From Pirellulales bacterium (GTDB taxonomy: Bacteria > Planctomycetota > Planctomycetia > Pirellulales > Lacipirellulaceae), in NCBI GenBank assembly GCA_022448345.1, contig JAKVCB010000005.1, positions 1 to 64,000 on the forward strand: DNA of 64,000 bases, given 5' to 3'. Below are positions 1 through 9,200 of the stretch, one piece after another (within the stretch, counting starts at the first letter, position 1; the number at the start of each line of letters is the position of its first letter). Both the position numbers and the translations under genes were made by a program. Under the pieces are notes generated by a model. The model was not told where the DNA came from, did no database searches, and saw only the letters and a list, made by a program, of their open reading frames with translations.

Positions 1-205
1 ATGCAAGGAGTTGTTTGGGGGATCCTTCAGGAACAACGAATAACTGGTCTGAAGCGGTTTTGTTGCCCGTCCGATCTTCGGTGGCGGCTTCAGTTGCCGT
101 ATTGTCAGCAGCCTTTGTCGGCAAGGGGCCGTTCAACAGGCCGATCGCGACGGCGAGGAATATCCGGTAACGAAACAAGGTTGAGCCAACAATAGTCGCA
201 GGCAT
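1..205 (-). CDS. Secreted protein, N-terminal part (cut by window edge)
   Basis: Reading the minus strand from the ATG at 203-205 gives an open frame to the window edge, about 68 residues. It begins with a basic segment and a hydrophobic stretch (IFLAVAIGLL), then a likely signal-peptidase site near KAAD. A low-complexity Thr/Ala/Glu stretch and then FVVPEGSPKQLL follow. The VPEG(S/T)P-x-x-L pattern reminds me of the start of the thioredoxin-like (TlpA/redoxin) secreted proteins that are common in planctomycetes, but the fold itself lies outside the window, so this is only a guess. The gene is on the same strand as, and 359 bp downstream of, the LOG-family gene. Confidence 0.6.
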   Translation of the reverse strand, partial: MPATIVGSTLFRYRIFLAVAIGLLNGPLPTKAADNTATEAATEDRTGNKTASDQLFVVPEGSPKQLLA

Positions 206-564
206 GGAAATTCCTTTGGAATTCAGGGGGTGGGGAGCCAATCCAGCAGCGTCAGGCGTGGCCCCACGATAAAAGTCGAAGTCGTTGCCTGTCGGCGCGG
301 GGTAGTCACAAGCGGTCGCGCTAGGCAGTCGTGGGTCGACGTGTCGATATGACGTGTCGACCTGGGGAAAGACGCCACCAGAATTATGACAATCTACCGG
401 GCGAGTACAAGTAACGATTTTTGGCCAGCTCAACGTCTTTGGTGTTGACCGTTCCAGCACACAGCTATGAGGTTTCGGTGACTGGACAGCTTTGGAGCGG
501 CGTTGGGGATTTTCAGGCCGCAACGGGCCTGTTTTTGAGGGGCAAGCAAGGACACTTTGGTCGA
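206..564. other. Intergenic stretch, no gene seen
   Basis: This 359 bp gap separates the end of the LOG-family gene from the start of the truncated secreted protein on the same strand. The plus-strand open frame that crosses it (421-813) runs into the antisense of the LOG gene and looks like a shadow. It probably carries the promoter of the secreted protein, but I could not pick out a convincing -35/-10 pair. Confidence 0.4.
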
Positions 565-1410
565 TTAGTCGACCTTGGGATACTCGGTAATGATTTTCCA
601 GGCCTCTTCTGGCGTCTCGGCATAATCAATCAGGGAGAGATGTTCATCAGCGATCACCCCCTCATCAGCCAGTTGCTGAAAATCAACAATACTATCCCAG
701 TAACTACGCCCAAAAAGAATGATTGGGATCTCCTGCATCCGACTTGTTTGCCGCAGGCAGAGCGTATTAAAAAGCTCGTCGAGCGTACCGAATCCGCCTG
801 GAAAGACGACTAACGCGGCTGCTCGTAAGATAAAGTGGAACTTACGCATCGCAAAGTAATGAAACTGAAAGCAGAGTTCAGGCGTTATGTAGTGATTGGG
901 TTCCTGTTCAAATGGAAGTTCGATGTTGAGGCCGATGCTCTTTGCGCCAATCTCAAACGCTCCCCGATTGGCGGCTTCCATAATACCGGGGCCTCCGCCG
1001 GTCATTATCACAAACTCCTTCTGATGATTGTTTTGGGATGAGCCAGAAGCGATTTCGCCGAATTTGCGGGCAGCTTCGTAGTAATGACATTTGCTGAGGA
1101 TACTTTTTGCGCGGGCCACGTCGCGGATGGCTACCGGATCTTGGGGGCGATCTTTGAGGTGATTTTGGGCACGTACCAGTCGCGCTTTGGCCTCATCGTG
1201 CGGAACGATTTGGGTTCCGCCAAAAATGACAACAGTTGACTGAATGTCGTTTTCCCGCAGCAAGGTTTCCGTCTTGAGCAATTCAAGCTGCATCCGAAGA
1301 GGACGGTTTTCATCCCGCTTGAGAAAGTTGATATCGTATTCTGCCAGTTCATAACTCGTTGAGTCGCGAATCGCGTCACGGTTTAATCGGACTTTGTCTT
1401 CCAAATTCAT
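565..1410 (-). CDS. LOG-family protein (TIGR00730-type phosphoribohydrolase)
   Basis: This 281-residue cytoplasmic protein has the Rossmann-like LOG (lonely guy) fold. The two signature motifs are present: GGGPGIMEAANRGA in the middle and PGGFGTLDELF in the C-terminal half, with the conserved MRKFHF helix between them. Family members hydrolyse nucleoside 5-prime-monophosphates (cytokinin riboside monophosphate or AMP) to base plus ribose 5-phosphate; older annotations call them lysine decarboxylase-like. The N-terminal 80 residues are longer than in the smallest LOG proteins, as in the long bacterial subgroup. Nearest upstream on the same strand is a prepilin-peptidase fragment after a 328 bp gap, so it is probably transcribed alone. 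Family assignment is secure; the substrate is not. Confidence 0.9.
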   Translation of the reverse strand: MNLEDKVRLNRDAIRDSTSYELAEYDINFLKRDENRPLRMQLELLKTETLLRENDIQSTVVIFGGTQIVPHDEAKARLVRAQNHLKDRPQDPVAIRDVARAKSILSKCHYYEAARKFGEIASGSSQNNHQKEFVIMTGGGPGIMEAANRGAFEIGAKSIGLNIELPFEQEPNHYITPELCFQFHYFAMRKFHFILRAAALVVFPGGFGTLDELFNTLCLRQTSRMQEIPIILFGRSYWDSIVDFQQLADEGVIADEHLSLIDYAETPEEAWKIITEYPKVD

Positions 1411-1738
1411 GAATGCATTCCTTCACAATCGTTCAGCTTATAAAGAGGGGATTCGCCGAGCAGAAGCCGTCGAAGCGGCAAACGTCGCCCGGGAAGAGCA
1501 AACACAAGCGGGGTTTCTGGTTTCGAATTTCAATGCCGATCTTGTTTGAACCGAGCAGGCACGGGCACCCGCGGCTTTGAGCGGAAGTCTGGAACCGGAC
1601 ATCGTGCCGGCTGCACTGCGAAAAGTGATTGTCGACATGCTGATTTGGATCAGTGAAATAGGGCTCCGCGTCGGTAACACCGGATGCACTGTAATGAACT
1701 TACCCCGGTTTGCCCATCGAGATTCAACCGAGGCCAGT
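1411..1738. other. Intergenic stretch between LOG gene and prepilin-peptidase fragment
   Basis: No convincing gene lies in these 328 bp. On the plus strand a 46-codon frame starts inside the LOG start region (ATG near 1410) and encodes an Ala/Glu-rich segment, and a second helical-looking stretch follows in another frame. They have no recognisable family and could be decayed coding sequence. I looked here for the missing A24 protease half of the neighbouring prepilin-peptidase fragment on the minus strand and did not find it. Confidence 0.35.
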
Positions 1739-2098
1739 TCATAGCCAGGGAGAAAGGATTCCCGCAGCGATAAACAAACCCGCAAAAAAGATTTCAGCCA
1801 GTAGGTGCTTGATCGGAACCGGTGCGCCGCAATCATGGCAATGACCCCTCAAAAACAACCAGCCTACAATCGGAATATTGTGATACCAGCGAATACTGTG
1901 GCCACATTCGTCACACTGGGAGGGGGGGAAAACGATTCCCCGGTCGGTTCCGCGGCGATCCCAAACCACTGTCAGGAAGCTTCCGACACAACCGCCTAGT
2001 GTCGCCAGCCAAATGACCACCAGAAACCAGAGTGTGGTGGTTAACCACTGATCCTGGAATTTTGGCGAGGTGAACAAATCGAGTTGGGCAAGAAACAT
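1739..2098 (-). CDS. Prepilin peptidase N-terminal domain only (DiS_P_DiS), truncated
   Basis: The 119-residue product has one membrane segment (residues about 18-40) and then two CxxC pairs, in QCDECGH and HCHDCGAP, separated by about 22 residues. That is the zinc or disulfide N-terminal domain of type IV prepilin peptidases (PF06750), including the GSFL...WDR motif after the first membrane helix. A full enzyme is about 250 residues or more and continues into the A24 domain, which carries the two catalytic aspartates. Here a stop follows directly after the second helix, so protease activity is not expected. I chose ATG 2098 rather than the longer frame to 2185 because the extra residues overlap the ubiD terminus and look unlike a signal. 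It may be a remnant or a stand-alone membrane zinc protein. Confidence 0.65.
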   Translation of the reverse strand: MFLAQLDLFTSPKFQDQWLTTTLWFLVVIWLATLGGCVGSFLTVVWDRRGTDRGIVFPPSQCDECGHSIRWYHNIPIVGWLFLRGHCHDCGAPVPIKHLLAEIFFAGLFIAAGILSPWL

Positions 2099-2181
2099 GG
2101 CTTCAGTGTAGCGGGCCAACTGCTGTGACCCAACGGGTGGACCGATCCAGGGACACAAGCCGAAATCGCAGAAACCGCCCG

Positions 2182-4038
2182 TCAAATGATCCCTTCCAAA
2201 GGCCCACCCGTGACACCGAGTGCATCGACAGCCCGCGAAGTCGCAAAATCCTCCTCCAAGGGTGGAGCGTGATGGGACCTGAGTCGTGCATCAACGACCA
2301 GTGCCCCTCGGCAACCCCAGTGCTTGTTTTGAGAGAAGGCATTGATTCCATGCAAATCGGTAGCCGGGTTGGCCCGGGTAAATGTGACCCAGAGGAAATT
2401 TCGTAAGGACTCGGTAACAAACTGGCTGTCATCCACGATCACGATCAGCCGGAACGCGTTGAGGCTGTCGTTAGCGGTGGCACAAAAACGTTCAAGGTCC
2501 TTGCCCGGCGCCTCATCTGCCGCCGAGTAGTCCAGCGATGGCGGGTGGCATGGCGGTCCCTCGATGGCTAGTACGCCTGGGCGGACGAGGCGCGGGTGGC
2601 GGTATCCGTCAGGCAAGTGGAGGCTGGCTGGCAATTGGTCCTGCAAGTCGAATTGTGTGGGGCCAACGGCAGCGATAACGACCTTCGATCCTGCGTTGAT
2701 TTGCCCACCTGAATAGTCGAGAGTATCGATGGTGGTGTTTGTCTGGAAGTGCAAATCGCGGGTCCAGTCGGCGCGGCGAAGGATGTGTTCGAGGAACGCG
2801 TCAACATCGTGAATATTGAGATTGGGATTGTCGGCATGGTTGGCGATTAGCAGGAACTTGGCAAGGGACAGTTGGCCTTGTCCGAGAATTGCGTTGGCCT
2901 GAGTAAGCAGTTCCTGAGGTCGTTTTGCCGCTAAAAATGGCATGTACCGTTCGCTTCCAATTGCCAGTAGCAAGGGGTGGACACCGGTGGCGTCGACTGC
3001 ATGAATGGCGTGCACACCAGGAAGCACATTGGGAATAACCGGACCGGTCAGTTCGTGAATCAGCTGACCAAAAATCGTATCTTCCTGCGGAGGACGACCA
3101 ACGACCGTGAACGGCCAGATCGCATCGGGTCGGTGGTAGATGTGTTTCACGCGGAGAACCGGAAAATCGTGCTGAAGGCTGTAATAACCGAGGTGATCGC
3201 CAAAGGGTCCTTCGGGCAGCATTTTTCCAGGATCGACCGTTCCACAAATGGCAAAGTCGGTGTCTGCATGGATCGGCAGAGAATTGCCTTGTCGCAGCAT
3301 GCGGATCCGCCGTCGTTCCAGTGCACCGGCAAAGGTTAATTCGCTGATCCCCTCCGGTAGTGGCATCACGGCCGCCAGCATCATTGCGGGAGATCCTCCC
3401 ACGAAGACGTTAACAGGGAACGGTTTTCCGGCACGTTGGGCGGCAGCTTGATGCACTCCTATAGAGCGGTGCAACTGATAGTGGAGCCCGACCTCTTCAT
3501 CTGGCGCGTAGTTGCCGCCCGTCAACTGGATGCGGTACATGCCGAGGTTGGATCGCCTTATTCCCGGTTGGTCGATGTGTTCGGTATAGACTTCAGGAAG
3601 CGTGATGAATCCGCCTCCGTCCTCGGGCCAACTCACCTGGTGTGGCAACTGCTGGATGGTAGTTTGGTGCGCCGTTATGCAGGCGCGGTTGACCAGTTTC
3701 GGCATCATGGCCAGAGCATCCCAGGGAGTGGTCGCGTACCTTGCCGGATTTTTAAAAATCTTTGCTGGGTCCAACTTCAGTTCGATCAGGCGATGTACCC
3801 GCTCCAGTGAATCTCGAAACAGGAAGCGGGCCCGCTCAATGGTGCCAAACAGGTTGCTCACCATAGGGAAGCGGCAGCCTTTGACCTGCGCGTAATAAAT
3901 CGCCGGGCCACCTGCCTCGCAGACGCGGCGATGAATTTCGGCGACCTCGAGATGCGCGTCAACCTCCTGCTCGATTCGCAGCAGTTGCCCGTGTCGCTCC
4001 AGGTCGTCAACACATTGTCGAAGCGTGTGATAACCCAT
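2182..4038 (-). CDS. UbiD family decarboxylase
   Basis: This 618-residue cytoplasmic enzyme belongs to the UbiD family, which decarboxylates aromatic or alpha,beta-unsaturated acids with a prenylated FMN cofactor. Recognisable pieces are the GGFITLP...RRSNLGMYRIQ block near residue 140-170, the GG(S)PA segment near 210, and the EGPFGDHLGYYS motif near residue 275-290 that carries the conserved catalytic Glu and the metal/prFMN-binding region. At 618 residues it is longer than E. coli UbiD (about 497), with extra material at the C terminus, as in many planctomycete homologues. It may act in quinone synthesis, but no prenyltransferase or UbiX partner is nearby. Its ATG overlaps the stop of the preceding methyltransferase gene (TGATG arrangement), so the two are translationally coupled. 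Confidence 0.88.
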   Translation of the reverse strand: MGYHTLRQCVDDLERHGQLLRIEQEVDAHLEVAEIHRRVCEAGGPAIYYAQVKGCRFPMVSNLFGTIERARFLFRDSLERVHRLIELKLDPAKIFKNPARYATTPWDALAMMPKLVNRACITAHQTTIQQLPHQVSWPEDGGGFITLPEVYTEHIDQPGIRRSNLGMYRIQLTGGNYAPDEEVGLHYQLHRSIGVHQAAAQRAGKPFPVNVFVGGSPAMMLAAVMPLPEGISELTFAGALERRRIRMLRQGNSLPIHADTDFAICGTVDPGKMLPEGPFGDHLGYYSLQHDFPVLRVKHIYHRPDAIWPFTVVGRPPQEDTIFGQLIHELTGPVIPNVLPGVHAIHAVDATGVHPLLLAIGSERYMPFLAAKRPQELLTQANAILGQGQLSLAKFLLIANHADNPNLNIHDVDAFLEHILRRADWTRDLHFQTNTTIDTLDYSGGQINAGSKVVIAAVGPTQFDLQDQLPASLHLPDGYRHPRLVRPGVLAIEGPPCHPPSLDYSAADEAPGKDLERFCATANDSLNAFRLIVIVDDSQFVTESLRNFLWVTFTRANPATDLHGINAFSQNKHWGCRGALVVDARLRSHHAPPLEEDFATSRAVDALGVTGGPLEGII

Positions 4039-4655
4039 CAGCGCAAAACCTTTCGCTGTAGCCGCAAGCCATTTTCGCCATGGAAGGTCAGTAGCAAACT
4101 ACCTGCTGCTCCACAGTGGTTAAACAGTTCGAACACCATTTGCTCTTCGCCAGGCCAGGGATACGCGAAGAACAGATCAAAGTCATCCGGGTCGAGACCC
4201 AACGTATCATAAGCAGCGATACCGTCATCACGCAGCCACGTCAGGTCGTTTTGTGGACCTACGAGCCACTCCGCACCCGAGGGCACGAAGCTCCCTTCGA
4301 CAAATTCAACGGTCAGTTCGTGATCCGCAGCCAGTTCCTGAGAAGCCTCAACCAGCGAAGGCTCAATCTCAATCCCAATCGAGTCGAAATTCAGCATCGA
4401 TGCCAGGCAAGCGGTCACACCAACGCCACTTCCCCACTCCACGAATCGTTGCCCTGTCGCAAGGTTTAGCGTCTGAATTTGCTCCAGGCCTCGATACACT
4501 TCGCCGAAATCGCTTGGTACGTATGCGAAAATCGGCTTGTCTTGCTGTGCCTCAATCAGCCGATCGATCCGTACCTGGGCATCCGCCAACAGGCTCTCTA
4601 TATCCTGCGGTAGCGGTTCTTCAGTTGGCGAGATTTCTAGATCGATGAGTGCCAT
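4038..4655 (-). CDS. Class I SAM-dependent methyltransferase-like protein
   Basis: The product is about 205 residues with a single Rossmann-like domain. Motif I is visible as FVEWGSGVGVTA, followed by an acidic strand end (GIEIEPSLV) that would bind the SAM ribose, and DLFFAYPWPGEE at the position of motif IV. The first part is an acidic helical lead-in. I chose ATG 4655; the frame runs open to 4697 with an upstream ATG whose peptide looks less natural. The stop overlaps the start of the UbiD gene, suggesting one transcript and perhaps one pathway. The methyl acceptor cannot be told from the sequence. Confidence 0.7.
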   Translation of the reverse strand: MALIDLEISPTEEPLPQDIESLLADAQVRIDRLIEAQQDKPIFAYVPSDFGEVYRGLEQIQTLNLATGQRFVEWGSGVGVTACLASMLNFDSIGIEIEPSLVEASQELAADHELTVEFVEGSFVPSGAEWLVGPQNDLTWLRDDGIAAYDTLGLDPDDFDLFFAYPWPGEEQMVFELFNHCGAAGSLLLTFHGENGLRLQRKVLR

Positions 4656-4989
4656 GTTGTTTGTGCAATTCAGCAAAACCGGTTCCTGTTTTTGCATTAT
4701 GCTAGCGGGGCCTTGTGGCCTGTGGGAAGCAACAAAATTTCTTCTAACTGGAATTCGCTGGAACTTGGGAACCGCTCTCAGTTTGGGTCAAGCGCCCATT
4801 TTGCGTCAGGCCGCCAGCACCTGTTCCGGTCAGGGTGGGGTCCTGGTTGACCCTGGAATTGACAGGGGAGACCAAGTTTGGACCAACGTAGCTCTGTTAT
4901 AGCGGTTTAAATGACGTTGCGTTGAAGGGTTGCAATCGGGTTGAATGAAACGGTCCCTCCACCAGCACACGCGGGAATTGCGTGAAAAG
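4656..4989. other. Divergent intergenic region
   Basis: About 330 bp between the divergent methyltransferase and glycosyltransferase genes. Promoters for both should lie here, but I found no -35/-10 pair that I would defend, and no small gene. Confidence 0.35.
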
Positions 4990-5862
4990 ATGTCTTTGCC
5001 ACTTACCGTTCTCATACCTTGTAAAAACGAAGCAAACAACATTCTTGGCTGTATTCGTTCGGTGAAGACCATCGCCGATGAGATTCTCGTCGCCGACTCG
5101 GGATCGACCGATGGCACGCTGGAGTTGGCACAGGCGTCGGGTGTTTGTCGTGTTATCGAGCGGGAATACGTTAGCTATGGAGATTTCAACAATTGGGCTA
5201 TTCCCCAAGCAACCCATCGCTGGATTTTGCTGCTTGATGCGGATGAGAGGTTGACACCTCCGCTGGCGAAAGAGATCAAGCAAGAACTAAGAGCACCCCG
5301 CCACGCTGGCTACTGGATGAATCGCCTGAACCATTTTATGGGTCACCCGATTCGCCACGGTGCGTGGTGCCCTGATCGACAATTGCGACTGTTTCAGCGT
5401 GACGCCGGGCAATTCGTCGGTCCCAGTGATCACGCAAGATACCAAGTTCTGCGCGGTACCGTTGGCAGACTCACGCAATCGTTTGACCATTACACCGTCT
5501 GGTCGTACGAACAATACTTGCCAAAACTGCAGCGATACGCGGATGTACAGTCCCGGATCTGGATGGAACAAGGCCGGTCCGCCAGCTTTTGGCAGCTGTT
5601 GCTGCGGGGACCATTACGGTTTTTACAATGCTATTTTTGGAAGCGTGGTTGCCTGGACGGATTGCCGGGACTGCAGATAGCAGTTCTCACGGCGTACCAG
5701 TCTTTTCTAAAACAGGCAAAGCTTTGGGAATTGCAGCATGCTCGTCAGCAAGTAGACGTTCACACTGAGTCGACCACAGACTTAACGAACGATTTTGGTG
5801 AGACGTCGGAGTCACCTCAGCCAGGGGTCCTTTCGGGTAGCACTCCTATCGCGGTCGACTGA
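4990..5862 (+). CDS. Family 2 glycosyltransferase, WaaE/KdtX-like
   Basis: The 290-residue product is a GT-A fold glycosyltransferase. The N terminus reads TVLIPCKNEANNI, followed by the nucleotide-binding DEILVADSGSTDGT and the metal-binding LLLDADERL near residue 90. After the catalytic domain comes the conserved NWA-like and W/H-rich section typical of the WaaE/KdtX subgroup, which adds glucose or similar sugars to a lipopolysaccharide core. The C-terminal 35 residues are Ser/Thr-rich and unlike the family. I preferred ATG 4990 over 4945 because the extra 15 residues are charged and precede the usual family start. The enzyme is expected at the inner face of the cytoplasmic membrane. The gene stands alone before the polyketide locus. 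Confidence 0.85.
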   Translation: MSLPLTVLIPCKNEANNILGCIRSVKTIADEILVADSGSTDGTLELAQASGVCRVIEREYVSYGDFNNWAIPQATHRWILLLDADERLTPPLAKEIKQELRAPRHAGYWMNRLNHFMGHPIRHGAWCPDRQLRLFQRDAGQFVGPSDHARYQVLRGTVGRLTQSFDHYTVWSYEQYLPKLQRYADVQSRIWMEQGRSASFWQLLLRGPLRFLQCYFWKRGCLDGLPGLQIAVLTAYQSFLKQAKLWELQHARQQVDVHTESTTDLTNDFGETSESPQPGVLSGSTPIAVD

Positions 5863-6241
5863 AAGCGGGGCGGATCGCGGATTTTTGTCGATTGCGCCGT
5901 TTTTGATCACGAATTTCACAGAGTCTGTCGAGGAAATCTTGCCGCGGTTGGGGGCTTTATGGAATTATCATTGGGGGTCACTGGGCACAAGATTTAATTC
6001 CTGACCCGGACCAAAGTGGCTTCAAACAGGCATCGCCGCGAGTTTGCGGCTCTATTTTGGTGCGGTGTATTGGCCTGGCACCGACTTGAACCAAAGAAGC
6101 GACCAAAATATGCTGGATGGTTTCCCTAGGGAGAAGCGGTGTCAGATAAGTTCGAGGTTGGCTGGTATGAACGACGGCCAGCGGCCGTTACCAGGCCCTG
6201 AATTTGCCGTATCTTCTGGTTTTTTGAAACCGTGAAATTTG
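5863..6241. other. Intergenic region upstream of the polyketide synthase gene
   Basis: These 379 bp hold no gene that I can support. They contain the promoter candidate at 6086-6114, and the remaining sequence would be an untranslated leader of about 120 bases for the synthase mRNA. Confidence 0.4.
6086..6114 (+). promoter_or_regulatory. Candidate sigma-70-type promoter for the polyketide synthase
   Basis: TTGAAC at 6086-6091 and TATGCT at 6109-6114 are separated by exactly 17 bases. Each matches the consensus at four of six positions. It would start transcription about 120 bases before the synthase ATG. Confidence 0.35.
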
Positions 6242-9200
6242 ATGAGCGACTTGTCAGAACGACTTGCCGGACTATCTCCGGCCCAGCGCAAGCTACTGGA
6301 ACGAAGGCTTGCACAGCAGCAAGGTGACGAGCAGTCCGATCGTCCGGAACCGATCGCCATTGTCGGTTTGGCATGTCGATTTCCTGCTGCGCCAAATCTG
6401 GCCGCGTTTTGGCAATTGATTCACCATGGACTTGATGGGGTTGTCGATATACCTACGTCTCGGTGGGATCTTGAGGAGTTCTACGATCCGACTGGAGAAC
6501 AACCTGGAAAGATTTCTGTTCGCCAGGCCGCACTGCTGAATGATATTGAAGAATTCGACCCTCAGTTCTTTGGCATCACTCCCCGGGAGGCGGTGCAGAT
6601 TGATCCGCAGCAAAGAATTTTGTTGGAAGTTGCCTGGGAAGCGCTTGAGAACGCTGGGATGCCTGCGGACCAGATCGTAAAGTCGAACACGGGAGTGTTT
6701 GTTGGGATAGCGACGAATGACTATTCGAAGGTTCTGGTTCCCTACCTTCATTATTACGAACAGATCAATCCGCATTCCGGTACTGGCAATGCTCTGAGTG
6801 TCGCATCGAATCGCCTCTCATACATTTTGGATTTACATGGCCCCAGTGTATCGATTGATACAGCCTGTTCAAGTTCGTCGATGGCCATCCATTTAGCCGT
6901 TGAGAGTTTGCGCCGACGAGAGTGTGACGCTGCAATCGCTGGTGGCGTAAATGCTATTCTCACACCCGAAACAACCATTGCGTTTTCGAAGGCCCGTATG
7001 TTGTCGCCTGACGGTCGATGTCGACCTTTCGATGCCAGTGCCAATGGTTACGTTCGGGGCGAGGGTTGTGGATTGGTGGTGCTCAAGCGTTTGCAGGACG
7101 CTTTGCGTGATGATGATCATATTTGGGCAGTGTTGAGAGCAACCGCGGTCAATCAGGACGGCCGCACTTCCGGGATTAGTGCTCCCAACGGTGAGTCGCA
7201 GAAAGCTTGTATTCGGGCGGCCCTTGCGCAAGCACAACTGACACCCGATGAAATCAGTTATGTCGAGGCCCACGGGACTGGGACTCCTTTGGGTGATCCG
7301 ATTGAAATGCAGGCCCTCGGTGAAATTTTTACTGCGGACAACAAGCAAAGTCAGCCATGTTACGTTACCAGTGTGAAGGCAAATGTCGGGCATATGGAGA
7401 CGGTTTCTGGTGCCGCTGGTCTGATCAAAGTTGGTCTCATGCTGCAGCATCAAGAGATTCCTGCCCAAACCCATTTTGAGGAACTGAATCGTCATATCAA
7501 TTTGACCGGTACGAGGATCAAGGTACCCGCTGAGCAATTGCCCTGGTCCGAGTCCGGCAAGCCGAGGATTGCTGGCATCAGCTCGTTCGGCTTTGGGGGG
7601 ACGAATACGCATTTGATTGTGGAAGAAGCTCCACAACGGGTCGCCCCATCTGATCCGCCGGCACCGCGACCGGTCCACTTGCTCAAACTGTCAGGTAAGC
7701 AGGAATCGGCCATTTCCCGTCAGGCCCAACAGCTGACGGACCATCTTCAGCAACATCCTGATACCGAACTTGCCGATTTGGCTTACTCCCTCAACACCGG
7801 TCGCGTCGACTTTAATCATCGACTCACAATTGCCGCCGCAGACTTGGCACAACTGGAAAAAATCCTGCCCCAGGTTTCGGAAAAATCACGGGCGGCCAGC
7901 ATCAAACGAGGCGCCGTCCGCACCTTGGGGAGGCCCAAGGTAGCATTTTTATTTACCGGTCAGGGCTCGCAACAAGTGAACATGGGACGCCAGCTCTACG
8001 AGACCCACCCTCGCTTCCGCGCCACGCTGAATCGTTGTGATCAGGTCTTGCGGGAACATTGGGGAGAATCGCTGCTGTCGATCCTTTACCCGGAAGTCCA
8101 ACCGGAAGATGAACAAGAGTCTTTGTTGCATCAAACGCACTATACGCAACCTGCCCTGTTTGCCGTGGAGTACGCCCTGGCTGATTTGTGGAAATCGTGG
8201 GGTGTGGAGCCTGATATTGTGTTGGGCCATAGTGTAGGGGAGTATGTCGCAGCCTGTATTGCTGGCGTCATGTCGCTCGAGGACGGTTTGTGGCTCATTG
8301 CCGAGCGGGCACGGCTCATGCAGCAGATCAAACGGCACGGTAAGATGGCCGTGATTTTTGCTTCTGAAGAACAGGTGGCTGCTGAACTGGGTGCGCGAGA
8401 TGATGTCGTGGTGGCCACCATCAACGGGCCTGAAAATACCGTGATCTCGGGTGAAGAAGCGGGCGTAACCGAGATTGCTGCCCGGTTCAAATCGCGTGAT
8501 ATCGGGATCCGCGAACTGAATGTGTCGCACGCATTTCACTCTCCACTGATGGATGAAATGCTGGAGGAATTTGAGCAATCGGCTGCCCGAATTGACTTTC
8601 AGCCACCACAGGTCGATTTTGCTGCCAATCTCACCGGCCAGTTGCTACGCGAGGCACCCTCGGCAAAATACTGGCGCGACCATTTGCGTAACGCTGTCAG
8701 GTTTGCAGACGGTATGGCTCGTGTTGTTGAAGCCGAGGCAACCATCATCATTGAAATGGGTCCGACGGCAAGTTTGCTCGGTATGGGCCGACGCTGTTTT
8801 CCCAAATGGGATGCGGCCTGGGTGCCCTCGCTGCGACCAGGAAAAGAAGACTGGCAGATCATCTGTGGCAGCATTGGAGAGTGCTATTGCCGTGGTGTTC
8901 GTTTCGATTGGCGGGCCTTCGATCGACCGTGGTCGCGCCGTCGGGTGTTGGCGCCGAACTACCCATTCGAGCGGATTCGCTGTTGGCACGAGATAAGTCC
9001 CGCGCAGCGGCGTCCAATCGGCCGCAACGCCCTGCCTTCCATGGTCGCGCGATCCGACGATGGGCATCCACTACTGGGATCCCGCCTCTCGACCGTCTGG
9101 AAAAATTCCCTCTATGAAATGGCGCTCAGTTCCCACGCGCCATCCTACCTGGTGGATCACCAGGTGCAGGGGGCCCCGGTCGCGCCTGCGGCTGCTTATA

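Noticed and set aside
421-813. Plus-strand open frame of 130 codons
   Set aside because: It is antisense to the LOG-family gene, with no family pattern.
1410-1550. 46-codon plus-strand frame after the LOG gene start
   Set aside because: Ala/Glu-rich and plausible as a peptide, but without homologues known to me, and no start signal. Left as intergenic.
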